The translations under genes and the position numbers were made by a program. From Nocardioides sp. B-3 (GTDB taxonomy: Bacteria; Actinomycetota; Actinomycetes; Propionibacteriales; Nocardioidaceae): a DNA stretch of 64,000 nucleotides. The notes below the pieces were generated by a model. It made no database searches. It saw only the letters and a program-made list of their open reading frames with translations, and had not been told where the DNA came from. Location: NCBI RefSeq assembly GCF_024703895.1, contig NZ_CP087968.1, positions 434,001 through 498,000 on the forward strand, given 5' to 3'. How positions within the stretch are numbered: the first letter of the stretch is position 1; each line of letters opens with the position of its first letter. Positions 9,311 to 20,833 of the stretch are shown piece by piece.

Positions 9311-10847
9311 TACAACCAGCTGCTCAGGTCAGCTTCTCCAGGGATGAGCTCGCGCACCCGGCCCGCGTCGGCCTGTCCACGCATCTCCTTCATCACCGCA
9401 CCGATGAGCGCACCGGCGGCTGCGACCTTGCCGTCGCGGATCTTGTCCGCCACGTCCGGGTTGGCCGCGATCGCGGTGTCGACGGCGGCGCTCAGGGCGC
9501 CCTCGTCCGACACGATCGCCGGAGCCGCGGGCGGCGACGATCTCGGCGGGCGTGCCCTCGGCGGCGTACAGGCCCTCGAAGACCTGACGGGCCAGCTTGT
9601 CGTTGAGCGAACCGTCGTCGATCAGCTTCTGTACGGCGACCACGTCGGCCGGGGTCACGCCGAGCTCGGCGATGTCGGAGCCGGTGTCGTTGGCGCGCCG
9701 GGCGAGCTCGGAGAGCCACCACTTGCGCGCGACCTGCGGGGTCGCGCCGGCCGCGATGGTCTCCTCGACCGGGCCGAACGCGCCGGCACCGATCGTGTCG
9801 CGCATCTCGAGGTCGGTGAAGCCCCAGACCTCCTGGAGTCGGGCCCCGCTTGACGGTCGGGTTCTCCGGCAGCGTGCCGCGGAGCTCCTCGACCCACTCG
9901 CGGCTGGGCGCGACCGGGACGAGGTCGGGCTCGGGGAAGTAGCGGTAGTCCTCGGCGTCGGACTTCTCGCGGCCACTCGTGGTGACCCCGGTGTCCTCGT
10001 GCCAGTGGCGGGTCTCCCGGAGGATCGAGCCGCCGCCGTCGAGGATGGCGGCATGCCGCTGCATCTCATAGCGGGACCGCCCGCTCGACCGAGCGCAGCG
10101 AGTTGACGTTCTTGGTCTCGGTGCGGGTGCCGAGGGCGCCGGTGCCGATCGGGGCGAGCGACAGGTTGACGTCGGCGCGGATCGAGCCCCCGGTCCATCC
10201 GGGCGTCCGAGACGCCGAGCGCCACGATGAGCTCGCGGAGCTGGGCGACGTAGGCCTTCGCCACGGCGGGTGCCCCGGCGCGGGTGCCCATGATCGGACG
10301 GGTGACGATCTCGATCAGGGGGATGCCGGCCCGGTTGTAGTCGACCAGTGAGTAGTCGGCGCCGTGGATGCGGCCGGTGGCGCCACCGACGTGCAGCGAC
10401 TTGCCGGTGTCCTCCTCCATGTGGGCGCGCTCGATCTCGACCCGCACGACCTCGAATTCACCTCGGGCCGCCTCCATCAATGGGCACGGTGACGTCCATG
10501 AAGCCGTCGAAGGCGATCGGTTCGTCGTACTGCGAGGTCTGGAAGTTCTTCGGCATGTCCGGGTAGAAGTAGTTCTTCCGGGCGAAGCGGCACCACTCGG
10601 CGATCTCGCAGTTGAGCGCGAGGCCGATCCGCATGGCCGACTCGACGGCGACGCGGTTGACGACCGGCATGGCGCCGGGCAGGCCCGGGCAGGTCGGGCA
10701 GACCCGGGTGTTGGGCTCGGCTCCGAACTCGGTCGGGCAGCCGCAGAACATCTTCGAGTTGGTGTTCAGCTCAACGTGGACCTCGAGGCCCATCGCCGGG
10801 TCGAACTTCGCCAGCGACTCCTCGAAGGTGAGCAGTGCGTCAGTCAT
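9310..10847 (-). CDS. gatB: aspartyl/glutamyl-tRNA amidotransferase subunit B (frameshifted sequence)
   Basis: GatB recognises misacylated Glu-tRNA(Gln) or Asp-tRNA(Asn) and phosphorylates the bound amino acid so that GatA-derived ammonia can amidate it. The N-terminus has the family opening [18 protein letters not shown] and a zinc site (CGC and CPTC). Later conserved runs include [24 protein letters not shown] and the tail region [12 protein letters not shown]. The ATG overlaps the gatA stop (ATGA). At least four single-base shifts (near 10490, 10195, 9845 and 9530, mostly one G or C too many) break the frame. The usual length of about 500 residues is restored when they are bridged. The gene is essential in actinobacteria lacking GlnRS, so the breaks are almost surely sequence errors. 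Confidence 0.93.
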
Positions 10848-12363
10848 CGGGTCTCCTCCGAAGAAAGGGCGGGAGCCCGGTCGAGCAGCGGTGCGCCCCA
10901 CTGCTGCGCGAGCAGGGTCTCGAGCGCGGCGCCGACGCGGTAGAGGCGCTCGTCCTCGAGCGCAGGGGCGAGGATCTGGAAGCCCGCGGGCAGCCCGTCC
11001 TCGTCGGCCGGCCGCTCGGGACCGAGATGCCGGGGACACCGGCCGGGTTGGCGGGGATGGTCGCGAGGTCGTTGAGGTACATCGCGATCGGGTCGTCGAG
11101 CTTCTCCCCCAGCTTGAAGGCTGTGGTCGGGGCGGTCGGCGACACGAGCACGTCGACCTGCTCGAAGGCGGCCTCGAAGTCGCGGCTGATCAGCGTCCGC
11201 ACCTTCTGCGCCCGGCCGTAGTAGGCGTCGTAGTAGCCGCTCGACAGGGCGTAGGTTCCGAGGATGATCCGGCGCTTCACCTCGTCGCCGAATCCGGCGT
11301 CACGGCTGGCGCGCATGACGTCTTCCGCGCTCGGGTCGCCGTCGGGGACGACGCGCAGGCCGTAGCGCATGGCGTCGAACTTGGCGAGGTTGGAGGACGC
11401 CTCCGCCGGCAGGATCAGGTAGTAGGCCGCCATCGCGTGCACGAAGCTCGGGCAGGAGACCTCGACGACCTCGGCGCCGGCCTTGACCAGCAGGTCGATC
11501 GACTCCCGGAAGCGGGCCATCACGCCGTCCTGCCAGCCATCGCCGGCCAGCTCGGTGATGACACCGATCTTCACCCCGGTCATGTCGCCGGTCGCACCGG
11601 CCTTCGCGGCGTCGGTGAACGACGGCCGGGCACGGTCGATGCTGGTGGAGTCGCGCGGGTCGTGCCCGCCGATGACGTCGTGCAGCAGCGCCGAGTCGAG
11701 GACGGTCCGGGTGACGGGGCCCGCCCGGTCGAGGCTGTTGGCGAGGGCAACGAGGCCGTAGCGGGACACTCCGCCGTACGTCGGCTTCACGCCGACCGTG
11801 CCGGTGACCGCGCCGGGCTGGCGGATCGAGCCGCCAGTGTCGGTGCCGATGGCGAGCGGGGCCTCGAAGGCGGCCACGGCCGCGGCCGAGCCACCGCCGG
11901 AGCCGCCGGGGATCCGGTCGAGGTCCCGTGGATTGTGGGTCGGGCCGTACGCAGAGTGCTCGGTCGACGAGCCCATGGCGAACTCGTCCATGTTGGTCTT
12001 GCCCGGGATCGGCAGGCCAGCGGCCTTCAGCTTCGCGACGACGGTTGCGTCGTACGGCGGGATCCACCCCTCGAGGATCTTCGACCCACACGTCGTGGGG
12101 AGGCCCTCGGTGGCGAGCACGTCCTTGACCGCGATGGGCACGCCGTCGAGCGGGCTCAGGGTCTCGCCGGCGGCGCGGCGGGCGTCGGCGGCGGCGGCCT
12201 GTTCCAGAGCGCCGTCACGGTCGATGTGCAAGAACGCGTGGACGGCGCCGTCGACTGCGTCGATGCGGTCGAGGTGGAGCTCCGTGAGCTCGACGCTGGT
12301 GACGGTCCCGTCGGCGAGCGCCTGCGCCATCTCCGCGGCCGTGCTGCGAATGGTGATCGTCAC
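10844..12363 (-). CDS. gatA: aspartyl/glutamyl-tRNA amidotransferase subunit A
   Basis: Amidase-signature glutaminase subunit that releases ammonia from glutamine for GatB; about 506 residues. The catalytic Lys-cisSer-Ser triad is visible: Lys in GVPIAVKD, cis-Ser in [14 protein letters not shown], and nucleophile Ser in [12 protein letters not shown]. The GTG start at 12363 overlaps the gatC stop (GTGA), and its stop overlaps the gatB start (ATGA), giving a tightly coupled gatCAB operon. A frameshift near 11018 in a GGCCGGCC stretch, probably one missing C, replaces the true C-terminus. The other frame continues properly as [20 protein letters not shown] to the overlapping stop. Confidence 0.94.
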
Positions 12364-12658
12364 TGTTCGTCTCCCGGATCCGCGGGACGGAGAAGCGCTG
12401 CTGGTCGACCGCGGGGGCCATGGCGAGCGCCTGCTCGGCGGTCAGCCCGGGCGTGACGACGTCGTCGCGGAAGACGTTGGTCAGCGGCAGCGCGTGCGAC
12501 GTCGGAGGGACGTCGTCTCCGGCCACACCGTTGATGGAGGCGACGGACTCGAGGATCACGCTCAGCTGGGGAGCGAGGTGATCGAGCTCTGCGTCGTCGA
12601 GGTCGATGCGGGCGAGGTTCGCGAGGTGCGCGACCTCGTCTCTGGTGATCTCGGGCAT
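12360..12658 (-). CDS. gatC: aspartyl/glutamyl-tRNA amidotransferase subunit C
   Basis: Small stabilising subunit of the amidotransferase, 99 residues. It opens [20 protein letters not shown] and contains the family pattern of short helices ending in FSVPRI. A missing C near 12378 breaks the last few codons; when it is restored the protein ends GDEQ-stop and overlaps gatA. The ATG at 12658 has no Shine-Dalgarno but sits seven bases after a TAGGAT -10 element, so this is probably a leaderless start for the whole gatCAB operon. Confidence 0.9.
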
Positions 12659-12671
12659 GGGCTGAATCCTA
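12659..12671 (-). promoter_or_regulatory. putative -10 element of the gatCAB operon (leaderless)
   Basis: On the minus strand TAGGAT (12671-12666) is followed by seven bases and the gatC ATG. No ribosome-binding site is present. The hexamer fits the actinobacterial TAnnnT consensus. Confidence 0.6.
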
Positions 12672-12743
12672 GGTGCGCCCAACCGATGTGCCGCACGCGG
12701 CGTCTGTTGGGGTGACAATCAATGAGGCATTCGAGGGGGACTG

Positions 12744-13273
12744 ATGGCTCGACCACCCACTGGCGCGCTGCACGACGCGGACTTCACCGAGTTCGTGCAG
12801 GGCCAGCTGGCCGGCGCTCTACCGCACGGCCTACCTGTTGCTGGGCGATCGCGAGCTGGCGGAGGACCCGGCGCAGACCGCCCCAGGCCAAGACCTACGC
12901 CGCCCGGTCCCGCATCGACGACCGGGTCGCCGCTCCGGCCTACGCCCGGCGCACGTTGGTCAACACCGCGGCCTCGTGGTTCCGCAAGAAGGGGTGGCGC
13001 AACGAGCTGCCCACCTCCTCCCTGCCGGAGGCGTCCTACGCCTCCGACCCGAGCACCCGGCCGGCGGTGATCGACGCGCTCGGCCAGCTGCCACCGCGGC
13101 AACGCGCCGTCGTCGTCCTCCGCTACTACGAGGACCTCTCGGTCGCCGAGACCGCCGACGCGCTCGGCTGCTCGCCCGGGACCGTCAAGAGCCAGACCTT
13201 CGAGGCCTTCGCCAAGCTGCGCGTGCTGCTGGGCGATGCCGTCATTCCCGAGACCCCAGGGAGCCCACCGTGA
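12744..13273 (+). CDS. RNA polymerase sigma factor, SigE/ECF family
   Basis: A group 4 sigma factor of about 175 residues after two frameshifts (near 12815 and 12885) are bridged. Region 2 begins FTEFVQGQL and continues as ALYRTAYLLLGDRELAED. Region 4 is clear: LPPRQRAVVVLRYYEDLSVA, then the helix-turn-helix ending CSPGTVKSQT, as in the actinobacterial SigE-like subfamily. The ATG at 12744 has GGGGGA nine bases upstream. The stop overlaps the GTG of the next gene by four bases (GTGA), so the pair is co-translated, suggesting that the downstream membrane protein is its regulator or target. Confidence 0.87.
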
Positions 13274-14430
13274 CTGAACGACTCTCCGCACTCCTCCGCG
13301 CCGATGCCGACGCCCCGGACGTCCCTCCCGTCGACCACGCGGCGATCCCGGGCCGGGGGCGTCAAGCGCGCACCCGTCGCCGTACGACCATGTTCCTCAC
13401 CGCTGCGGCCGTCCCGGCCGTCGTCGGCACGGGCACCGCACTCGCCCTCAACGGTTCCGGCTCCCCCGACCGCGACGGCAAGGCCACCGACTCGATCGCT
13501 TCCGAGACCCCGTCGCACGGCATCGTGGCGTACGGCGCCGGCTCGACGGTCGTCGTCGACGGCGTCACCGCCACCATCCCGGACACCCTGCACTCGTTGC
13601 ACTACACGTCGGTCGGCGTGCTGACCCGCAGCAATCCCCACGACGGTGCGTCCGACGGCTCGGGTCCCGAGAGCCTGACGCTGGTCGCCGCCGACGGCAC
13701 CACGACCGACCTCGGCACGATCCCCGAGGGAGTCGGTCCCGCCACGGATCCCGACGAGCGGGTCTACGCACTGGCCGAGAAGTCGGGCGACGGTTTCCGG
13801 GCCGTGGTCCGCGACGCCACCACCGGCGAGGAGGTGAGCAGCGTCCCGCTCCCGGACCTGCCGATGAGCTACTGGCCGGTCCCACCGCTCGCGCTCGACG
13901 GCGACGTCGTCTATGCCGGGTTCGAGCAGGAGGCCTACGCCGTCAACTGGCGCACGGGCGAGATGCAACCCGCGACCGGGCTGGGCGGAGGGATCCTCGA
14001 GGTCCGTGGCGGATTGGCGCTCGACCACGGCGAGGAGATCGGTGAGGGCGGAGCCCTCGACATGGTCATTTCGGTCGTCGACGCAGCCACGGGCGCGAGC
14101 GCGCTCGTCGTCCCTTTGGAGGAGGGTGAGTACGGCTCCGGCAGCCTCTCCCCCGACGGGAAGTACCTTCGCTTCACCCGGGACGGGATGAGCGGGAACG
14201 GTGAGTACTCCGAGCCCGACTCGGTTCACATCTACGACGTCGCCACCCGGGAGCGGGTGACCCTCGTAGGCGACCCGTACGGCTGGGGCTGGACCTCTGG
14301 AGGCTTCGCTTTCAGCGTGTCGGGCAACGAGCTCACTGTGTGCGATCCCGCCACGGGCGCATGTGAGACCGAGGCGGGACCCGGTGTCGGTCAGAACCTC
14401 AGGCTCGGCGGGAACGCCTACGAGAGCTGA
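13270..14430 (+). CDS. membrane-anchored beta-propeller-like protein coupled to the sigma factor
   Basis: A 386-residue protein with a cytoplasmic N-terminus of about 35 residues (MTERLSALLRADADAPDVPP), a single transmembrane helix after an RTRRRT stop (FLTAAAVPAVVGTGTALAL), and an extracytoplasmic beta-rich domain with repeated strands. Co-translation with the sigma gene through a GTGA overlap is typical of sigma/anti-sigma pairs, and the short N-terminal segment could hold the sigma. I see no zinc-binding H-x3-C-x2-C anti-sigma motif, so this assignment is contextual. Two Cys near the end (CDPATGACE) could form a disulfide. Function unknown. Confidence 0.7.
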   Translation: MTERLSALLRADADAPDVPPVDHAAIPGRGRQARTRRRTTMFLTAAAVPAVVGTGTALALNGSGSPDRDGKATDSIASETPSHGIVAYGAGSTVVVDGVTATIPDTLHSLHYTSVGVLTRSNPHDGASDGSGPESLTLVAADGTTTDLGTIPEGVGPATDPDERVYALAEKSGDGFRAVVRDATTGEEVSSVPLPDLPMSYWPVPPLALDGDVVYAGFEQEAYAVNWRTGEMQPATGLGGGILEVRGGLALDHGEEIGEGGALDMVISVVDAATGASALVVPLEEGEYGSGSLSPDGKYLRFTRDGMSGNGEYSEPDSVHIYDVATRERVTLVGDPYGWGWTSGGFAFSVSGNELTVCDPATGACETEAGPGVGQNLRLGGNAYES

Positions 14431-14509
14431 TCACGACGCGACTCGGCGGTGGCGACCCCAGTGGGTTGCCACCGCCGCTGTGCGCCGTACCCGATCGACC
14501 CCATCCCCA

Positions 14510-14559
14510 GCGGTGCCAAGCCCACATTCCCAGCGTCGCGAATGTGGGTGGCTCACCGG
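14510..14559. repeat. palindromic repeat element, copy 1
   Basis: An imperfect palindrome with inner arms CCCACATTC (14521-14529) and GAATGTGGG (14540-14548) and outer arms GCGGTG and CACCGG. It matches copy 2 at 14593-14642 over about 50 bases in the arms and in the AGCG loop word. It lies between convergent genes and may act as a two-way terminator or be a REP-like mobile palindrome. Confidence 0.75.
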
Positions 14560-14592
14560 CGGGCCGGCGAGCCTCCGGCGACACGCCCCATG

Positions 14593-14642
14593 GCGGTGTC
14601 AGGGCCACATTCTGAGCGCAGAAAATGTGGGTCACTCACCGC
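14593..14642. repeat. palindromic repeat element, copy 2
   Basis: Second copy of the element. Inner arms are CCACATT (14605-14611) and AATGTGG (14624-14630) around TCTG-AGCG-CAGAA; outer arms are GGCGGTG and CACCGCC. It diverges from copy 1 mostly by paired changes that keep the stem, which suggests that the fold is what is conserved. Confidence 0.75.
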
Positions 14643-14660
14643 CGCAAGATGAATGACGCG

Positions 14661-15905
14661 TCAGCAGCTCTTGCGCCGCTCGATCAGCTTGCACTTGTCC
14701 CGGCCACCCTTGCCGAAGCCCGGGTCGAAGCCCTTGCCGCCGATCAGCAGGTCCAACTTGTTGGAGCCAGTGAGCACGTCGGCGCCGCCGCGGGTCTTGA
14801 TGATCGCGCGGAAGTCGGGGTGGGCGTCGATGACCTCGCCCTTGTCGGTGCCCTTGTAGATCGTCTTCGCATTGGCGGGCAGTGAGACCTCGGTGAAGCT
14901 CTGGATCTTGCCGGTGATCGCGACCGGCAACAGCTTGGTCACCTTGGTCAGTCCCTTGCGCTGGTCGATGCGCACCGTCGGGAAGATCGCCGGGTTGGCG
15001 TAGGACACCATCCGCAGCTTGTCCCGGCCGCCGTTGCCGACCACCTTGAAGCCCGACTCGCTGGGCACCGGGATGGTGACCGTGTCGCCGCCAGAACCAG
15101 CCTTGATCAGCTTCGAGTTCGGCGAGGTCGCGGTGATGGAGTCGGGGCCGGGGCCGCCGACGATGGTGTCGGCGCCGGCCGGGCTGACGATCGTGTCGTC
15201 GCCCGATCCGCCGTCGACGGTGTCGTTGCCGGCACTGTCGTTGCCGTCGGGCGTGATCACGTCGTCGCCGTCCCGGCCGAAGAGCTGGTCGTCGCCGGCC
15301 ATGCCGTAGAGCCGGTCGGACTTGTAGGTGCCGCGGATGATGTCGTTGAACGGCGTCCCGATGAAGCCGATGGGCGAGCCCGCGGCGATGACGATCGTGT
15401 CGGTCCCGTCGGCCCCCACGACGGCGGGTACGGCGCGGAGGTCGACCACCGCAGGAGCCGGGGCGCCGAAGTAGCTGATGGTGTCCTGCTCGACCTTCAC
15501 GCCCGCCGAGACCGGCCGGGCGTCGTAGCCGGGGTCGACGTAGTCGTTGCCGGCGCCGGGGATGATCGTGTCGCCCGTCCGGTGGAACCGGCCGAAGGCA
15601 TCGGCGCGGTAGTCGTCGAGCTCGCCGTAGATCGTGTCGTCGTCGGGACCGCCCGAGATCCGGTCCGCGCCGGCGCCCGCGCAGATCAGGTCGTTGCCAC
15701 CCGGGCCGGAGATCGTGTCGTTGCCGGCGCCCGCCCAGATCACGTCGCGCTTCGCCGTACCCGTCAGGTTGTTGGCCTTGCCGTTGCCGACGACGGTGGC
15801 CCGCTCACCGGCGCACAGGGGCGCGGCCGCGACCGCGGGCGCACCCGGGGCGATGAGTGGCACGGTCAGCGCGAGCGAAGCGGTGATGGTGGGCAGGAAA
15901 CGCAT
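14661..15905 (-). CDS. secreted calcium-binding RTX-repeat protein
   Basis: An exported 414-residue protein with a Sec signal (LALTVPLIAPGAPAVAAAP). At least three blocks of RTX-type nonapeptides follow, for example GNDTISGPGGNDLICAGAGA, GGPDDDTIYG and SGDDTIVSPAGADTIVGG. Each GGxGxD turn binds calcium and folds as a parallel beta-roll. No enzymatic or adhesion domain is recognised. Two Cys at the extreme C-terminus (KCKLIERRKSC) may pair. The start at 15905 was chosen because a GGAGG lies 7-8 bases upstream and the signal peptide begins there. It is monocistronic and converges with the sigma operon. Confidence 0.8.
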   Translation of the reverse strand: MRFLPTITASLALTVPLIAPGAPAVAAAPLCAGERATVVGNGKANNLTGTAKRDVIWAGAGNDTISGPGGNDLICAGAGADRISGGPDDDTIYGELDDYRADAFGRFHRTGDTIIPGAGNDYVDPGYDARPVSAGVKVEQDTISYFGAPAPAVVDLRAVPAVVGADGTDTIVIAAGSPIGFIGTPFNDIIRGTYKSDRLYGMAGDDQLFGRDGDDVITPDGNDSAGNDTVDGGSGDDTIVSPAGADTIVGGPGPDSITATSPNSKLIKAGSGGDTVTIPVPSESGFKVVGNGGRDKLRMVSYANPAIFPTVRIDQRKGLTKVTKLLPVAITGKIQSFTEVSLPANAKTIYKGTDKGEVIDAHPDFRAIIKTRGGADVLTGSNKLDLLIGGKGFDPGFGKGGRDKCKLIERRKSC

Positions 15906-15974
15906 GGGAACCTCCGGGTTGACGTCCTGTGCTCTGTGTCCAGACGTGGGACGCGGCAAACCTCGGCGGAGTTG

Positions 15975-16094
15975 TCAGGCGCGTGTCCAGAGCAGCCACA
16001 ACGTGAAGCCGTCGGCCACGAGCACGGAGACCACGACGAGCGCCATCGTGGAGTCGGACCATCGCCGGGAGATGCCCACGAACGGCAGGATCAT
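15975..16094 (-). CDS. possible small membrane protein (39 residues)
   Basis: A short frame just downstream of ligA encodes MILPFVGISRRWSDSTMALV and then a hydrophobic stretch ending LWLLWTRA, with basic residues before the single helix. Such small membrane proteins are plausible after ligA, but the frame is short and has no clear ribosome-binding site. Treat as tentative. The rest of the 227-base gap between ligA and the RTX gene shows nothing else recognisable. Confidence 0.3.
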   Translation of the reverse strand: MILPFVGISRRWSDSTMALVVVSVLVADGFTLWLLWTRA

Positions 16095-16132
16095 CCCCGC
16101 GTGGCCGCGCACGACCCCCGGGTCGTCGGCCG

Positions 16133-18360
<2,228 letters not shown>

Positions 18361-18403
18361 ACGAGGTTTGCCGGCCGGCCACCCCCTGCCCGATGAAACG
18401 AAC

Positions 18404-18432
18404 TTGTTCCATCGGAATATTTGGCCTACTTT
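18404..18432 (+). promoter_or_regulatory. putative promoter of the tetR-MFS operon
   Basis: TTGTTC (18404-18409), a 17-base spacer, then TACTTT (18427-18432) form a reasonable sigma-A type promoter. The start point predicted about seven bases on falls right before the TetR operator. Confidence 0.55.
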
Positions 18433-18442
18433 CCTGCTTGGG

Positions 18443-18459
18443 AACGAAACAGTTTCGTT
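18443..18459. promoter_or_regulatory. putative TetR operator palindrome
   Basis: AACGAAAC-A-GTTTCGTT is a perfect 17-base palindrome placed just after the predicted promoter and 26 bases before the tetR start. A related half site, AAACGAAC, overlaps the -35 region near 18396-18403. This is the usual layout for a self-repressing TetR regulator. Confidence 0.75.
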
Positions 18460-18485
18460 TCATCACCACGGGAGGAACCACGACC

Positions 18486-19136
18486 ATGAATGCCCCGGAC
18501 CCGCAGGCGACGCGCCCGCGCATCGAGGGCGACCGTGAGCAGGAGATCCTGCAGGCCACCCTCGACGTGCTCGCCGAGGTCGGCTACGACCGCCTGACCA
18601 TGGACGCGGTCGCGTCCGCGGCCAAGGCCAGCAAGGCCACGCTGTACCGCCGCTGGAACGGCAAGGTCAGCCCGGTCATCGACGCGCTGCTGTCGCAGAA
18701 GCAGCCGAGCGAGGTGCCCGACACCGGCACCCTGCGCGGCGACCTGATCGCCGCCTACTGCGGCATGGGCGGCTTCGGCGACGCCCGGGCCGTCTCCACC
18801 TTCACCAGCGTGCTCACCGCGATGGTGCGCGACGAGGAGTTCGCCGAGGCCTACCGCCGCGATGTGCTCGGACCCAAGGTGGCGGCCAGCTCCGCCATCT
18901 ACGCCCGCGCGCTCGAACGAGGAGAGCTCGGCGAGGGGGCAGACGTGTCCGTCCCGGCGCCGGCGCTCGCCGGCATCGTCATGCACCGCTTCTTCCTCCA
19001 TGGCGAGGAGCCGAACGAGGAACGCATCGCGCGGATCATCGATCAGATCATCATTCCGGCCGCAACCTGTCCGCATCTGCCGACAGCCTCCGACCAGACA
19101 CCCCACGAACTCACAGACGAGGAACTCCATGACTGA
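18486..19136 (+). CDS. TetR-family transcriptional repressor
   Basis: A 216-residue regulator, intact. The N-terminal helix-turn-helix (about residues 18-64) has the usual pattern: ILQATLDVLAEVGYDRLT, then a recognition segment ending SKATLYRRWNGK. The C-terminal ligand-sensing domain is divergent, as usual. GGGAGGAAC upstream serves as the ribosome-binding site. The last codons overlap the MFS gene start by eight bases, so repressor and pump are co-translated. A palindrome at 18443-18459 indicates autoregulation. The ligand is probably a substrate of the adjacent exporter. Confidence 0.9.
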   Translation: MNAPDPQATRPRIEGDREQEILQATLDVLAEVGYDRLTMDAVASAAKASKATLYRRWNGKVSPVIDALLSQKQPSEVPDTGTLRGDLIAAYCGMGGFGDARAVSTFTSVLTAMVRDEEFAEAYRRDVLGPKVAASSAIYARALERGELGEGADVSVPAPALAGIVMHRFFLHGEEPNEERIARIIDQIIIPAATCPHLPTASDQTPHELTDEELHD

Positions 19137-20744
19137 CACCACAGCGGTCGCCCCCGAGGTGACCCCCGCGGAGCACAAGCGCCTGCGCTGGGCGCTCGTG
19201 CTCATCTCCCCGGCGCAGCTGATGGTGGTGCTCGACAGCACCATCGCCAACATCGCCCTGCCGTTCATCGGCCGGGACCTCGACATCTCGCAGGGCAACC
19301 TGCAGTGGATCGTCACCGGTTATGCGCTCGCCTTCGGTGGCCTGCTGCTCCTCGGTGGTCGCCTCGGCGACCTCTACGGCAGGCGCCTGATCTTCATGAT
19401 CGGTGTCACGGTCTTCGCCGTGGCCTCGCTCACCGGCGGACTCGCCCAGAACGAGGGCATGCTGCTCACGTCGCGAGCCCTCCAGGGGGCTCGGCGCCGC
19501 GCTGGCCTCCCCGCCGCGCTGGCCCTGATCACCACCACGTTCCCCGCCGGCAAGGAGCGCAACCGGGCCTTCGCGGTCTACGCCATGATGTCCGGCGCCG
19601 GTGCCGCGGTCGGCCTGATCCCGGGTGGCTGGCTCACCGGCATCCACGACCTCGAGCTGCTCGGCACGCCCGTCAACGGCTGGCGCCTGACCTTCTTCAT
19701 CGTCGTCCCGATCGGCCTCGTCGCCGCTGCCTTCGCCCCGCGCTTCTTCGAGGAGTCGGAGCGCCACGCGGGTGAGCTCGACATCCCCGGTGCCATCACC
19801 GGCACCCCCGGGCCTGCTCGCCCCGGTCTACGGCTTCTCCCGTGCCGGTGACGCTGCCCACGGCTGGAGCGACTCGGTGACCATCGCGTCGCTGGGCGCC
19901 GGCGTCGCACTGCTCGTCATCTTCGCGGTGATCGAGTCGCGCGTGGAGCACCCGCTGCTGCCCATCCGCATCTTCGCCAACCAGACGCGCGCCGCGTCCT
20001 TCGCCGCGATGATGCTGATGCCGGCCGCGATGTTCTCGATGTTCTTCTTCCTCAGCCTCTACATCCAGAACATCATGGGCTACTCCCCCCTCAAGGCCGG
20101 CGTCGCGTTCCTGCCCTTCAGCGTCGGCATCGTCATCTCGGCCACCATCGTGTCCAACTTGGTCGGCCGGTTCGATCCGCGCTTCATCGCCGGCACGGGT
20201 ACGGCGATGGCGGCTCTGGCCCTGTTCCGGGTTCTCGCGGCTCGACATCCCGGACGGTGCCGGCGACGTGCTCTCGGCCGCGTCCTCCGGAGCGTTCCTC
20301 GGTGCCGACGTGAACTACTGGACGAGCATCTTCCCGTTCGTCATGTTGATGTCGCTGGGCATGGGCGCGGTCTTCGTGCCGCTGACCCTGACGGCCGTGC
20401 ACCACGTGCGCGCCGAGGACTCGGGCATCGGCTCGGGAGTCCTGAACACGATGCAGCAGGTCGGCGGTGCCCTCGGGCTCGCGATCATGTCCACCATCGC
20501 GAGCAGCGCGGCCACCGACCACGCCGACAAGATCGCTCCCGGCGTCGCCAAGGGCCTCGCCGGCGCGGAGCCCAACGTGATCCGGGGCCTCGTCCAGCTG
20601 GGCTCGTTCCCGACCGGCGCCACCGCGGCGTTCTTCTTCGGGACGTTCCTGATGGCTGCCGGCTCGCTCATCGTGTGGCTGTTCCTCAACGTGAAGCACG
20701 AGGAGCTCGCCACCGACGGTCCCGCGGCCGTGCCCGGCCACTGA
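19129..20744 (+). CDS. MFS multidrug exporter, DHA2/EmrB-QacA type (frameshifted sequence)
   Basis: A 14-helix proton-coupled drug exporter of about 537 residues. The start MTDTTAVAPEVTPAEHKRLR leads into VVLDSTIANIALPFIGRDL (motif D1 of DHA2 pumps) and then GGRLGDLYGRRLIF (motif A). Compensating shifts at about 19485-19510 distort motif C, and two more near 19803 and 20225 split the rest. Bridged, the topology is normal. It is preceded by and overlaps its TetR repressor, and followed by a strong terminator. Substrates cannot be read, but cationic or hydrophobic antimicrobials are usual for the family. Confidence 0.87.
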
Positions 20745-20760
20745 TCGCCGTACGAACAAA

Positions 20761-20793
20761 GGGAGGGCACCCGGTTCCACCGGGTGCCCTCCC
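20761..20793 (+). terminator. strong hairpin terminator after the MFS gene
   Basis: A perfect 15-bp stem (GGGAGGGCACCCGGT at 20761-20775 and its complement at 20779-20793) closes a three-base loop, 16 bases after the MFS stop. No U-tract follows, as is common for actinobacterial terminators. Confidence 0.85.
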
Positions 20794-20833
20794 GTCGTCC
20801 CATCCGATGTCCCGATCGCTCCGAAGGAGAGAC

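Noticed and set aside
14431..14509. A small gene between the sigma-coupled membrane protein and the repeats
   Set aside because: No frame has a start with a ribosome-binding site or protein-like composition; the stretch shows nothing recognisable.
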